The translations under genes were made by a program, and so were the position numbers. Below, one piece after another: positions 1 to 14,394 of a DNA stretch of 64,000 nucleotides. A model generated the notes under the pieces. The model saw only the letters and a program-made list of their open reading frames with translations, made no database searches and was not told the origin of the DNA. Positions within the stretch are counted from its first letter, which is position 1, and each line of letters begins with the position of its first letter. Origin of the DNA: Silurus meridionalis (lineage: Eukaryota; Chordata; Actinopteri; Siluriformes; Siluridae); the NCBI RefSeq assembly GCF_014805685.1, contig NC_060896.1, forward strand, positions 15,655,889-15,719,888. Reading direction: 5' to 3'.

Positions 1-254
1 CTGCAAACCACACCTTTAGGTTGGAGGTGACAAAAGATTTTTCAATGGGTCACAACAATAAACATATTTGAGAGGGTGCCAATGGACATTGATGTCTTCC
101 CGTAGTGGGAGGACACTTTCTATGAGCAAGGTACACAAACCTTAGTTGACACAATGGACTTGGTGCAGAATATGATTTTGCAGACTGAATATAATCTTAA
201 ACAAGCACATGCAGAGGCAAACCTGGCTAAGAGGACTGCAACAGCCTATCCAGC
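1..254. other. Unassigned window edge
   Basis: This edge sequence is not recognisable. A 62-codon open frame on the plus strand begins at 154, but no domain is apparent. The adjoining BEL/Pao homology stops near 255, so this is a different sequence abutting a truncated element. Confidence 0.3.
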
Positions 255-666
255 TTATCCACCCACAGGTTCAATTAGCTCAAACATCTCACTTTTTGTG
301 TTTTCTCTGCAGGTGGCTGGTGCAGGAATGAGGGACCAGTGAACGAAGAGTTCTGCACCAGGTGGTATGCAACCAAGGACCTTGACACGTGATCTGCAAG
401 GTTTTGGTCTGTATGCACATAATGCCACTGCTCCGGTCTTGAAGTTTGATAGATACATTGGACACTATTTTGAACATACACATAGAATCGTTTGACTTAT
501 TATAGCCGTAACCTAGCACTACTTTGCTGTCTGTAAAGAAACTTATGTCATTCAACTTTAGGTCTAGTTCGTCCTGTATGAGATCCCCCATCTCTACTGC
601 TAAAATGAAAGCAGATAGCTGAACCCTTGTGATTGTGGGTTCAGACAGGGGTGGTGCCTTGCCCAT
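255..666 (-). pseudogene. BEL/Pao pol fragment, RNase H-like region
   Basis: The translated minus strand carries FFTDSKVVLGY followed, after a frameshift, by RPEQWHYVHTDQNLADHVSR. This is the RNase H-like segment of BEL/Pao polyproteins, which removes the RNA strand during reverse transcription. The two parts lie in different frames (289-666 and 275-481), so at least one indel has broken the gene. It continues toward 255 as a GPSFLHQPP segment, then stops at unrelated sequence. Integrase is missing from the window. Confidence 0.75.
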
Positions 667-847
667 AACGAATCCTAAATTAACTCCACTTAGATATTCC
701 TCAACAGGCCTAAACTTTACTTTGTGGGTAAAGTTTCTTCACTCAGATCTAAGTCCTTGATTACTGGAGCACAATCTTCAGATGGCAAAGCTTCCATGAC
801 TGTCTGAGAGTTCGACGCAAACTTGGTTTGAGGTTTGACTCTGTAAG

Positions 848-1521
848 CTAGGTCTGTGTCCATTTAAGCAAATCTATTGCTTCAGCTTCAGAAGGTACAA
901 ACGCCAAACCATCGTCAACATTGAAATGTCTCTTCACAAACTTGAGAGTATCTACCCCATACTCTTGCAAGCCTTCTCTGATGGCTCTTCGCAGTCCTTC
1001 AATGGTCACAGCAGAAAAAATAATTGCTAATTTGCCAAAAAGGTTATCTTCCATCCGATACCTAATTTCTTTGTTCAGGTCATTGTCCCTGTGCCAAAGA
1101 AAATGCAGAAAGTTGAAATGTTCATGCACCAAGAAACAGTAGAACATCTGCTGGATGTCTGTTAAGATTGCAACCTTCTCTTTCTGAAATTGTAGCAGGA
1201 TGCCTATAAGGGAGTTTTTAAGGTCAGAGCCTGTCAGGAGCACATCCTTAAGAGAGAGGCTGGAGTATTGTGCACTGGAGTCAAAACCACCCTGATCTGG
1301 TTTGGATGGTAGAACCCAAATGTCAGAAGATACCAGCATTTTTCCTCTTTTCTTAGTGGCTGTGCTACCTCAGCCTGTCCATTGGCAAAGATCTTATCCA
1401 TGAATTCCACATACTGTTTCTGCATCTCAGGTTTTCTCTTCAGGGTACGTTGCAGGGATATAAATTGATTAACAACTTGCTCTTTATTGTTTGGCAATGG
1501 CTGGCATGGCTCTCTGAACAA
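848..1521 (-). pseudogene. BEL/Pao reverse transcriptase fragment
   Basis: Two overlapping minus-strand frames (1234-1521, 848-1339) carry the RT core: FDSSAQYSSLSLKDVLLTGS, then VAILTDIQQMFYCFLVHE (the D of the first catalytic block) and VKRHFNVDDGLAFVPSEAEA, where the family normally has YVDD. The Y is F-N here, so the catalytic box reads NVDD. The frames overlap but differ, so a frameshift separates fingers from palm. Upstream, 1716-1898 gives the linker LGNAHKPAVNTFKT, also typical of the family. Non-functional. Confidence 0.8.
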
Positions 1522-1715
1522 TAGAAGAGCTACCCAGCATTGTTTCTGTAGACGTTTGCATCCATTATTTTTAGGAAAGCTTACATGGATGGAGCAGGTT
1601 TGTTGTCACGCTCAATTCAGTTAAACACTGTCTTACCCAGCATTTTTTAAGGTGCTTTACCAGACATATAACAGTTTTGCTGCATCTCCTTTACCTGCAT
1701 AAAGCTTGTACAGGG

Positions 1716-1898
1716 TTAAAAAATGTTGGTCTTGAAAGTGTTAACTGCTGGCTTATGTGCGTTACCCAGGCACACTTCTCCTATTACTACCCAGTCGTTG
1801 AGCACAGGGGGCATTGTTTGGTCTATTAACCTGCTGCCTGACCTTGTAGGATTTATGGCATTTCTTACTAGTAGAAGTAGTATATCTATTTCTGCTAA
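1716..1898 (-). pseudogene. BEL/Pao protease-RT linker fragment
   Basis: A minus-strand frame reads LGNAHKPAVNTFKTNIF, a stretch found between the protease and RT parts of BEL/Pao polyproteins. It is cut at its other side by the RTE-tailed insertion at 1899-2092 and is separated from the RT fragment by frame-breaking changes. Confidence 0.55.
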
Positions 1899-2092
1899 CC
1901 CAGCCATTAGGGTTGCACAAGCCAGTGCAGTCTTAGCGCCGGTCCCAAGCCCGAATAAATGGGAAGGGTTGCGCTAGGAAGGGCATCCAGCGTAAAAACA
2001 TGTGCCAAATCGAACATGCGGATCCGGAATATGGATGATCCGCTGTGGCGACCCCTAATGGGAGAAGCCGAAAGAAAGTTAGTTAGTTAGAA
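1899..2092 (+). mobile_element. Short RTE-type 3' tail insertion (SINE or 5'-truncated LINE)
   Basis: The segment contains GGAAGGGCATCCAGCGTAAA and later GATCCGCTGTGGCGACCCC, followed by GGGAGAAGCCGAAAG and a (GTTA)n tail. This 3' end is shared by fish RTE-type LINEs and SINEs that borrow their tail; the same tail ends the RTE copy near 55.4 kb. An imperfect duplication of the host BEL sequence (tagaagtagtat...ttctgct) flanks it on both sides, as expected for target-primed insertion. Whether it is a SINE or a truncated LINE cannot be decided from the sequence. Confidence 0.65.
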
Positions 2093-3480
2093 GTAGTATT
2101 TCTGCTACTGGTTCCAGTTCTGGAATGTGCTTAGTAATATGTCAGAGATGAGGCAGTAGATGAAGAACTGCACTTGGTTTTGGAATCTCAGACTGGTTAT
2201 TCAAGATCTCATGACACTCAATGAGCAGTGGAAGAGAGATGAGAACTCTTCCGTCCAGTGACTCAATCAGGAATCCTTCTGCTTTCTTGCCAGATGTCTA
2301 GACAATGCCGGAACAAGTTCTGAGATGATATAAGAATATAACTGTTCACTCTCCACATTAAACAGCATAAAGAACTCTGGCCTCATTAATAAATGATTGC
2401 TCTGGTCATCCAAAATTACATAGGATTTGATAGCCATGTACTTGGAACCCTTGGCGTAAAGCTTTACAAGGCAGATTATTTTTTGCAGGAGTGCTCCACT
2501 GTCCTGGGCCCAAACTTTTGTGCAGCTTGTATGGACAGTAATCATGTTCGAATGATTTTCTCTCACACCGCCATCCTCTTGTGACGGTGAAGGAGCCTCG
2601 ACTGCTTGAGGTGGTGGACCCCGGTGCATGGCCCAATCATGACTGCTGCTGCCACATTCGGAGCACCTTACTAAAGACTTGCATTATTTGGTGAGATGAC
2701 AAACAGAAAAACAGCTTTTGAAACATATTCCTTTCTCTTTGAGGAAGGCCTTTCTGTCATCAAGAAGTTTGTTTCTGAAAGCTCTGCATTTTTTAAGGGA
2801 TGCGGTTCATTGTGTAATGGACAGTTTTTGTTAGGGTCATCCTTAGCTGCACACACATCTGTTTTGTGCACTGAAATAGGTCATGCACTTTCCTTGAAGT
2901 CCATATGGAAGCTTTTCTACAATCAATCCAATCCCACGTAAAAGTGTCGGGGTATGACATGCCTGTTAGATAACCATCTTCTTTTGCACCTTGGATTTCC
3001 ATAAGCAAATCACTGAGTTCACGTAATTTGGTGTGTTTTTTAACTTTGGCTTGTTGTTGATAGATTATGTATGTTATATGAAGCTGTGTTATGTTTTGTA
3101 TGTCAGAGTGGACTGGAGCAGCGACAGGTAAGGCTGATAAGTATGGAGATAAAGAAAGACTGTTGATTTGAGAATTCACATTCACTAGTATGTTCAATTT
3201 TGACATTCTCTGATTCAGATCTTCTACTTCCAACATGCATTACTAGTTCGGCATCTTCCAGCACTTGTGCCTCTACTGAGGCTGCATCAGCTTCTCATTG
3301 TAGCGTAAACATTTTCAACTCAGTGTCAATTCTTACTGTTTCCAGCTGATTTTGAGCTTCTCGTGTAGCTTTTTCCATTTTCAGATTAGCCTCTTCCCTG
3401 GCATATGCCTCTCTCACTTTAGCGGCTTCAGCTCTGGCTCGGGTGTGAGCTGTGTTTGCCGATGATGCGAATGACTTGTG
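2093..3480 (-). pseudogene. BEL/Pao gag and protease region, degenerate
   Basis: Minus-strand frames show, from the 5' side, a charged Ala/Glu/Lys-rich coiled-coil segment (3480-3240), the LRELSDLLMEIQGAKEDGYL gag segment (about 3030-2970), a Cys-poor remnant of the zinc-knuckle region (2871-2671) and a protease-like segment with VILDDQSNHLLMRPEFF (about 2440-2380), where the DDQSN motif marks the aspartic protease-like domain of the family. Frames change at least three times. These products would form the particle and process the polyprotein in an intact copy. Confidence 0.6.
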
Positions 3481-4396
3481 AATTACTGTTATACCTCATT
3501 AACATCTTACGGTGAAAACTTTAATAAAACGATATGACAGTATTCAGAACCTATGTCTTGATAAACAAATATGGGTTCAAGGATGGCGGCGCTGCAGTAG
3601 CTCGCAGCGGCCTCTCCGGATCCAAAAATGGTGCTTTCACCATATTTAGCTCGACCTTTCACAATACATGGACACCAGAGTCACAGCTGAGTTCATGCGT
3701 ACGACCACCAGACACTGCTACAGTACAGGCATCATGCAACCAATAATCTGCATGATGATATTATCAACAACCTTCGCGACCTCAGCTTGCTGCGACCTCG
3801 GCCACAAAGACCAGGCCCCCAGCCCTCGGTGTTACCTGATGCTGGTGGCCAGGAGAGGAGACGTCGAAAGCGCTGTACGAGGAAGCGGAAGCGCGGCAAG
3901 CGGGCGGCTGTCCATGCTAGGCTAAATGCTAACCCTAGCCGTCCGGCTCTCCCATCCATTCTTCTTTCCAACGTCTGCCCCTGGATAATAAACTGGACTA
4001 CATCCGACTCCAGCGAACCACACGGCAAAAGTTTAGAGACTGTTGCGTCTTTGTTTTCATAAAGACGTGGCTCAGCGACAGAGTTCCGGAAGCCGCCATC
4101 CAGCTAAAAGGGCTAACCGTGTTTCGAGCCGACAGAAAAGCAGCTCTGTGCGGTAAGACTCGCGGTGGTGGCGTGTGTGTTTATATCAACACAGAATGGT
4201 GTAAGAACTCTGTGCTTGTTTCACGCTACTGCTCGTCGCTAGTGGAGTTTGTGACTGTTAGATGCAGACCTTTTTATTTACCATGGGAATTCACCACTGT
4301 TTACATCGTCGGAGTGTACATTCCTCCCAGTGCTAATGCTAAGGAGGCACTGTGTGAACTCTACGGCGCTATTCGTAACCTGCTCACCCCGACGAA

Positions 4397-7394
<2,998 letters not shown>

Positions 7395-8015
7395 GAAAAT
7401 GGTCATGTGTTGAGTAGAGATTTACTCTATTTCAAAGTGATTGGCACATCATGATAAGAAGAAAGATGGATGAAGTGGTACAATAACCATACCTAGTTCC
7501 TACTGTACAAGTCTGTGAGGGAAGTGTTATGATCTGAGGTTGCTTCAGTTTATTAGGACTAAGTATAGAAATGTTATGTGCCCTAAAATGAGGTCAGTTG
7601 ACTACCTGAATATACTAAAAGACCAGTTTCAATGTTTTTTTTTTCTTGCCTGATGGCATTGAGATAATTCAAGATGACAGCTCAAGATTCATTGGGCTCA
7701 AACTGTGAAAAAGTGGTTCAAAGAGCATTAGATATCTTCACAAATGGATTGGCGACCACAAAGACCAGACCTTAACCCCATTGAGAATCTTTGGGATGTA
7801 CTGGAGAAAACATTATGCAGCAATCTGACTCTTCTATCATCACACAATCCCTACAATCACTATTAAATCACTATCTATTAAATCACAAACACTATTAATC
7901 AATATCTATTACAATCACTATTCATCTAATGCAATGGTGAATGCATACAGACATGAAATTAAAGGGCGGTCCAACACAACAAAATATTAGGGTGTGTAAC
8001 TATTTTTGGCCTGGC
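7395..8015 (+). pseudogene. Tc1-like transposase C-terminal remnant
   Basis: Translation with frame changes gives a degraded DDE transposase end: a segment near 7590 reading DYLNILKDQF, then KKWFKEH (about 7715) and [18 protein letters not shown] (about 7770-7815). The E of PIENLWD is the third catalytic acid of Tc1/mariner DD34E enzymes, which cut and paste DNA at TA sites. The N-terminal DNA-binding part and both inverted ends are not recognisable; GGTGTGTAACTATTTTTGGC near 7990 may be part of the element end. Very old, frameshifted. Confidence 0.75.
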
Positions 8016-8777
8016 TTCCGCAGGCTGGAGCCTTAACCCTAACACATAGTATCAGTGGTTGGTTAGACATGGGTTGTGTCTGTCATTCAAAATTAATTAA
8101 AAAGCATTACATTAGATTTTTTTAGATTACATTTGACAATTGTCAAAAGTAAAAAAAAAATGGTCATTGACTTTATTTCCTTTTGTAAAAACAATTTGAT
8201 GCTAATCCACTATAAATATAAATTATTTAATTTAATATAATCTTTTACATTTTTAAGACTAATAGTCAGTGTTATACTGAAAACAAACCATTGAATTAGT
8301 GTGCCAGTGATGTATAAAATGTTCTTATTCCTCCTTACAATTCACATCCTACAGTATTTACCTCTCATGAACATTTCCAACTGAGATGCTTATATATGCC
8401 AGGCCTTCTTGTTCACCAGGTACTTCAGTTGTTCTTTATGAAGCAACAAGGAGGTTTAATCAACACTGGGGAAAGCCTTTTGCTTTCCCCCCCTTTGATG
8501 TACCTTTAAACTCCATTCAGACAGCCTGCAGCAGTTGTCAGCCAAAGTGAAGGAGCCCAAAGTAATCAATGGTAGTTAAGATTAGTAATTTATCACCATG
8601 CCACAAACTGGGTAGAAGGAAAGCAGGAACTGGTGCAAACTGAGAAAGATAGGATTAAGAGATGTTGTGACAACATTGATTACAGTTAGTTAATTTTTGT
8701 TGTCTGTCAAATACACTATTATTGGATTTTATAAATAGTATGGCAGTAAAAGACATTCATTTATGCATAGGTGTCAT

Positions 8778-8807
8778 TTTATGTAAAGATGATAATCTTT
8801 ACATAAA
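8778..8807. repeat. Perfect 13-bp hairpin
   Basis: TTTATGTAAAGAT and its exact complement ATCTTTACATAAA are separated by the 4-nt loop GATA. It is followed within 20 bases by another inverted repeat. Confidence 0.85.
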
Positions 8808-8823
8808 GAAATTTTTTAACATT

Positions 8824-8975
8824 GTTTCATGATTCATTCGGATGCATAAATGTGATGCATCCGAATGAATGAAATAATAAGAAATAATAATCTTGCCCAG
8901 GTATTGATTTGTGATTAGTAGTGTAACACTGCATTCTACTTGTTTCATGATTCATTCGGATGCATAAATGTGATG
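8824..8975. repeat. Inverted repeat plus direct repeat of one arm
   Basis: TTCATTCGGATGCAT and ATGCATCCGAATGAA form a 15-bp hairpin with a 7-nt loop (about 8833-8869). The left arm with its flank, beginning TGTTTCATGATTCATTCGG, recurs as a direct repeat at about 8940-8975, without the right arm. No coding content. Confidence 0.8.
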
Positions 8976-9595
8976 CCGTTCTACGGGAAAATCAGCATTT
9001 TATTAATTATGCTTTCAATGTAATTGACTTGTTTGAACAGCAGAGGTCCTAATTTTCAATACTATAGAGTTAAAATAAAGAGCTCACTGATATGACATTA
9101 TTCTTTTGTAGAGAATCATGCCATTATAAGGTCCTGATCTTGTGAAGACTGATATGCATTGCAAGTTAAAAAAAAACTCTTTAGAAGCTTTCAAATATAT
9201 ATTTCTTTCCAATGTTAAAAAAAAAGAAACAAAACTAATAATTAAATAATTATTTGAAAATCAGACTTATTATCATCTTTAAGTTCTGATATCAATCTGT
9301 AACAGTATTGTTTGAAATTATTGTTTTCACTTTCAAGATGCTGAACAGGAAACGTCCTAAATCCTTTGAATAATAAGAAGTGGAAATAGTGGCAAAAAGA
9401 AAAAAGGGCAAAGCAAAGAGGCTGAAACAAGAGCAAATATATCCATCTAGACTTCCATAGAAATTTCAAAATGATTGGCTAATCTCATTTTAAAAATTAT
9501 GTTTTATGCATGTTGTGTTTTTTTTTTTTTCAGATTGCAACCTGATACTACAATCGTTTGATTTTTTTTTTATTTTTTTTTTAATTTTTTTTATC

Positions 9596-10245
9596 ATTAC
9601 CCCAGAATGACAAAGTGAAAACTGAATCCTATGAATGCCTGTAAATTTTGTTAAATGAGAAAACTGAAATATCACATGTACATAAGCATTCAGACCCTTG
9701 GCTCAGTACAGAAGCACCTTCAGCAAAAATGATAGCCTTTTTGGGTATGATGCAACAAGCAACAGCTGGATTAGGGGATTTTCTGCGCTTCTTCATGGCA
9801 AATCCTCTCACACTTGGTCAGGTTGGAAGGAGACCGTTTGTGGACAATCATTTTCAGGTGTCTCCAGAAATTTTCAATAGGGTTCAAGTCAGGGCTCTGG
9901 CTGGGCCACTCTAGGACATTCACAAAGTTGTCCCTAAGTCACTCCTGTGTTGTTTTGGCTGTCCTTCTGTCCTTCTAGTCTTACTAAGGCCCTTCTCCCC
10001 CGATTGTTTAGTTTGCCCAGGTGACCAGCTCTTGGAAAAAGTCCTGGTTGTGCCACACTTATTTTATTTTCGAATTATCGAAGCCACTCTCCTCTGGGGA
10101 ATCTTCAGTGCAACAGCAATTTTTGTAGCCTTCCCCAGGTCTGTGCCTTGCAACAGTATGGTCTATGAGCTCTGCAGGCAATTCCTTTGACCTCATGGCT
10201 AGTTTTTTTCTCTGATATGCATTGTCAGCTGTAGGGCCTTCTATA
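9596..10245 (-). mobile_element. Internally deleted Tc1-like transposon
   Basis: On the minus strand, 10245-9985 encodes the HTH-containing N-terminus (AMRSKELPAELIDHTVARH), and 9960-9720 the C-terminal catalytic end, with a segment equivalent to [20 protein letters not shown]. The central part with the first two catalytic acids is missing, joined near 9965-9985. The low-coordinate end retains the terminal sequence (ccccagaatgacaaagtg) of a widespread fish Tc1 family. It can no longer make transposase. The internal deletion resembles those that create non-autonomous derivatives. Confidence 0.75.
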
Positions 10246-12229
10246 GTGAATTGGTGGGTTTTTGTTAAATGTGAGCCAAAATCATAAAAACTTAAATAAA
10301 TTAACACTTAAAATATATCAGTCTGCGTGTAATGAACTAAATCTATATTATATTTAGGTTATATTGAATCATTTTGAGGATTTACCTTTAGCCTTGTAGT
10401 GTCCTTACAATCATAGCTTCTGTGTGGCTAATTTTTTTAGATTGCGGGGTGAGCTGATTGTGAGGTACAGAGATATTTTCTATGATTCGTCTATGTATAG
10501 TCCAGTGCAGAGGAAACATTTTTTTACACCAGGCAAACAAATTATGTGCAGAAATTATCCAACAATTATAGTGCACACAAATGGTCAGTGCTATTAGTCA
10601 AATAACAATGAAGAGGAAAAAAGTTGAAGGGAGACCAAAAAATGATTTTTAATTACATAAGTATACTATTATCATTAATCATAAGGCCTGCCTCACAGTC
10701 TTAGCTAGAGACTTATTATATGCTCCAATTCTTCCAGCCTTATTACCTTATATGTTTTCCTGGCTGACCAAATAGGTGGCTGACCAAAGACAGTTTATTG
10801 TTCATTATGTACCATGTATTACAGATCAATCTATTAAACTGTATGAACTAGGGGGTGTGTAGGGTGCCTGCTGAATTCTTGATGGGAGAAGGAAATTGAT
10901 ATTTTTACATTGGACATACATGATCATAAAGTGTGTGGTACTTAAGAGTTCACTTCCCAACTGCACCACCACGCTAACCTCGTACACATATCTGTCCCTG
11001 TGCCAAACTAGATTCCATCATAAACCCTCTACATTGGTGGATTGCTTTATTTTCCCAGGGGCTGAGGCACTCTTCTTGTCTCTATACCTTCATTGACCTG
11101 TGAAAAATTCTAACAAATTAGCTGCTATTGTAGAGCCAAAGGTGCCATCAATGAGGGGGATGCTTGGCTGAGCCTAAAGTATGAAGGGGGAGCCTGGGCG
11201 GCAGAGCAAAAAACCCTGACCTGATTGAATTAACCCTTTGTGTGGGCTGGCTGGTATAAAAACAAAAAAAAAATGTTTTTAAGCAAGTGGCAAGACATTG
11301 TTTTGCTTGAAGAGTGCAAATTATATCCCTATATAATATCATGGTTTGTTTGTGCTCATCGTTTCAATAACTGTCTTTCACAGCTTATTGTAGCTTTCAG
11401 AATGGTAGTCTGCAGTGATGCTTAATGTGTAATGTTATGATGATTGATTTATAGTTTTGATAGTCTGTGTCTGTCTTGGAAGATATATTTGGTATTGTAA
11501 ATCTTACAATAGAAGTTTTACACTAGCTCTAGTAAAACTTCCAAATACACACCCAGTAAATAAATCTTTATTCATTCATTCCTCAGTCTGACAGTTTTAT
11601 TCTGTCATTAAACATCAATTAAATCAATAGCAAGTAATTTTAAGCACATCTAGTTTGCATCATTTAAATACTGTATACAGTACAGTACTTGATATTAATC
11701 AGAAACAAAATCACCTTAATCATCTTAATCACCTTAAAATTAATTATTAAAATCAATCAGAAATACTTTTGGACCTGACCGTATATATGCATTGATTAGC
11801 TAAAAACAATTCTGATATTTGTATAAAAATAAATATTAGTTTCTGTGCTAGCCTCACCTCCCACACATGCACATTCACACACACAAACATGCTTACATAA
11901 ACAGACATTTTCATGGATCTCAGTAACACGTACCAGAACGATCATATATTGGTGCCTCAGGTGCCATGGTGATTGTCAGGAGAGTAAAACCCATTCTAAA
12001 AACATCAATAAGTACTCACATCATTATGAAGATATTGCCTTGGTCCAGCAACTAATTAAGGCAAAACATTATAATCTTCATTATTATATATTTGAGTCTC
12101 TTTTGTTCATTTTCAGTGTGGTTGATGATCAGTTGGTTTGTGGAATTTATCTACTGCCATATTCATCTATTGCTAAGTGAAAAAAGTCTAACTATCTTTG
12201 AGCAAAGTGGTAGGGCACAACATGTAGTG
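10246..12229. other. No gene seen
   Basis: AT-rich DNA with short open frames only. No known family could be assigned. Confidence 0.45.
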
Positions 12230-12450
12230 AAATCTTCTGAGATCAGACAAGATCAGAATGCAGTGATTTGCAAATCTCATAACCCTGCTTTTTTTATATT
12301 CACAACAAAACCTAGAAAACATATGAAATTAATTAAAGAAAATAATAGACAGATTGAATTTGATGTCCGCAACACATCTTCAAAAAGACAGGGACATGTT
12401 CACAACCATGTACAACAGCATCTCCTTTCCTTTTAACAACAGTCTGTATA
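12230..12450. repeat. Probable old DNA-transposon remnant
   Basis: The stretch containing GCAGTGATTTGCAAATCTCA and the later cgcaacacatctcaaaaa-like motif resembles a dispersed repeat common in fish genomes. No coding part or clear end is preserved, so class is uncertain. Confidence 0.35.
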
Positions 12451-12589
12451 CTTCTGGGTCTCAGGCCCAGGACTCAAACCAGGTCGACAGCGTAAGAGTC
12501 AGACCTTTTGACTACAAGCAACATGAGGGCATGTGAATCAAGCTTCAGATCCTTGTTCAACCTTCCTGTTTGCCCTTTGGACTCTAGGT

Positions 12590-13060
12590 GGAAAACAGAA
12601 GATTAGTTCATTGTTATCCCTGTCAGTCAACAGAATGGAGTATAGAACTGAGGTCCTAAATCGAACACAAAAACTTGAAAAACATGGTTAATGACCAAAC
12701 CATCTGTTTCTTTGGCAGTGGGTAGCTAAGACAATCTGCATGTCTTTGAGAATCTGTCAGCTATTACCAGGATTGCATTGTTACCTTGAGATGGTGGGAG
12801 CCCCTTGATGAAGTCCATGAAGAGGTGTGACCAGGGCTGTCATGGGATTGGAAGAAGATGAAGCAAACCATGAGGTGAGCGATGCAGGACCTTCCCTAAG
12901 TTTCATGTGGGCAGTCACATTCTCTATTTTGGTTGGCCACCAAGGAACCTGAAGTTGCAAGAAGCTAATAGAGGGCAAGTTATTCAGGAGAACTTGGGAA
13001 AGCATGTTTCCATTCTTCAAGATAGACAGCAAGTAGTTTACAGATCCCCACATCATAATT
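12590..13060 (-). pseudogene. Gypsy-type integrase remnant
   Basis: The minus strand, read from about 12810 downward, gives [28 protein letters not shown] and LPTAKETD. This is the start of the DDE integrase core of Ty3/Gypsy retrotransposons, with the first catalytic D in MDF and the second-strand block DRFSK. The side upstream of it (to 13056) holds a decayed zinc-finger region. Stops and shifts are frequent. No LTR, RT or gag is nearby, so it is an isolated fragment. Confidence 0.65.
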
Positions 13061-13419
13061 TCTTTCCATAGGTGTCTATAAGAAATAAATTAGTGTAGCT
13101 TATTGTCTGTTCTAGGACAATGTCAGATGTGTACAGTACATGCCAATGTCAATGTCCTTAAAGGCAGACCTAGCTTCTGGGTTCCACAAAATGTTAAGTT
13201 GTTCCCTTTATTGAGGAAGGAAATAGGGGCATATGGAGTAAGTATAAATTGCAGATAAACCAATGATAAACTGATCATATACAAACATTAAAAAATGTAT
13301 AGTCTAGGATAAGAAAGATATGAGCACAATGGTTAAGACTTTGGGTTACTGATCTGAACATTGAATGATTAAGGTCCAGCACCTGGGGAAAAATTAAAGG
13401 ATTTGTACTGATGTCTAGG
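13061..13419. other. No gene seen
   Basis: Unique-looking DNA between the Gypsy and RTE fragments; nothing could be assigned. Confidence 0.4.
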
Positions 13420-13824
13420 CAGAGGGATCAAACTAGGAAGGATGTGCTGCAAGTTAGAGCAATAACGGATGCAAATGGAAATGTGTTGACAAGTGAGAAA
13501 AGTGTGTTGAGTATTTTATAAAGGTGATGAATAAAGAAAATGAAAGAGAAAAAAGGTTGGATGAGTTGGAAATAGTTAATCAGGAAGTGCACACGAGAAA
13601 GTGAGAGCAGCTCTTAAGAGAATAAAAAGTGGAAATTTGGTTGGACCAGATGACATTCCAGTTGAAGCGTGGAGATGTTTAGGTGAGATGGCAGTGAAGT
13701 TTTTAACTAGATTGTTAAAAAAAAATGTGATGGTACAGATTTTAAGAAAAATTTTAAAAAGTATGGGGAAAAAGTGGTAGAAGCCAGGCTTAGAGAAGAG
13801 GTGACAATCTGTGAGCAACAATAT
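13420..13824 (+). mobile_element. RTE-type LINE fragment
   Basis: Frame-broken translation matches the RT N-terminal region of the RTE LINE seen more completely at 55-59 kb: LTSEKSVL, a KRIKSGNLVGPDDIPVEAW-like block (13616-13670), LTRLL and VVEARLREEVTICEQQY (13778-13822). It is cut on both sides and carries deletions. It is inactive. Confidence 0.75.
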
Positions 13825-14104
13825 AGTTCCCTTTCAGGAACTTGAGCTGCATCGAAAATGCTTTGGGAACGCCTTGCGTTGTTTATGCTCTAAATCACGT
13901 GTAAGATTGGCATAGCTTGGCTCGATGAGAAGCAGAAGCAACTAGAGAACCAGCTAGCTGGATGAGCATTTCCTGGGTCAGGCGGCACAGCCTCCGCCCC
14001 TGGGCCTACCCAGAAAGGCATCTGTGGCTCACCCTGTCAGGAATTCCTGATGGGGACAGGGTTTTTCTGCTGAATGCCACGATAGCTACCTAGCAACCTA
14101 GAAT
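13825..14104. repeat. Unclassified dispersed repeat
   Basis: It begins GTTCCCTTTCAGGAACTTGA directly at the RTE break, resembling repeats dispersed in many fish genomes. No coding potential is seen and class is unknown. Confidence 0.35.
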
Positions 14105-14277
14105 ATGACATTTTTCAGTTGTTTCACACTTTTTTGTTATGTATATAATTCCATATATAATTCCACATGTGTTAATTCATAGTTTTGATGCCTTCAGTGT
14201 GACTCTACAATTTTCATTGTCATAAAAATAAAGACAACTCTTTGAATGAGAAGGTGTGTCCAAACTTTTGGTCTGTA

Positions 14278-14280
<3 letters not shown>
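14105..14280. mobile_element. Terminal piece of a Tc1-like element
   Basis: The stretch ending AGAAGGTGTGTCCAAACTTT and ggtctgtactgta is the terminal sequence of a Tc1/mariner-like family frequent in fish. Only the non-coding end is present, and the (TA)n tract at 14281 follows immediately. Confidence 0.5.

Positions 14281-14332
<52 letters not shown>
14281..14332. repeat. (TA)n microsatellite
   Basis: About 26 TA units between the Tc1-like end and LINE copy 2. Confidence 0.95.
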
Positions 14333-14334
<2 letters not shown>

Positions 14335-14394
14335 TTTCGTGCCGACAGGAATGCAGCTCTGTGCGGTAAGACTTGCGGCGGTAATATGTGTGTT

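Larger units (their letters stand above)
255..3480 (-). mobile_element. Decayed BEL/Pao LTR retrotransposon, internal region
   Basis: On the minus strand the order is gag-like coiled coil (3480-3240), gag core, zinc-knuckle and protease region (about 2900-2270), reverse transcriptase (1900-850) and RNase H-like segment (670-255). This gag-pol order and the peptide motifs are those of BEL/Pao elements common in fish. No LTRs are visible. The frame is broken by many stops and shifts, and a short RTE-tailed insertion lies at 1899-2092. It ends abruptly near 255 before integrase. It is an old truncated copy. Confidence 0.8.
8016..9595. other. No gene seen; AT-rich DNA with small palindromes
   Basis: Apart from the hairpins at 8778-8807 and 8824-8871 and short A/T runs, nothing recognisable is present. 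Confidence 0.5.
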
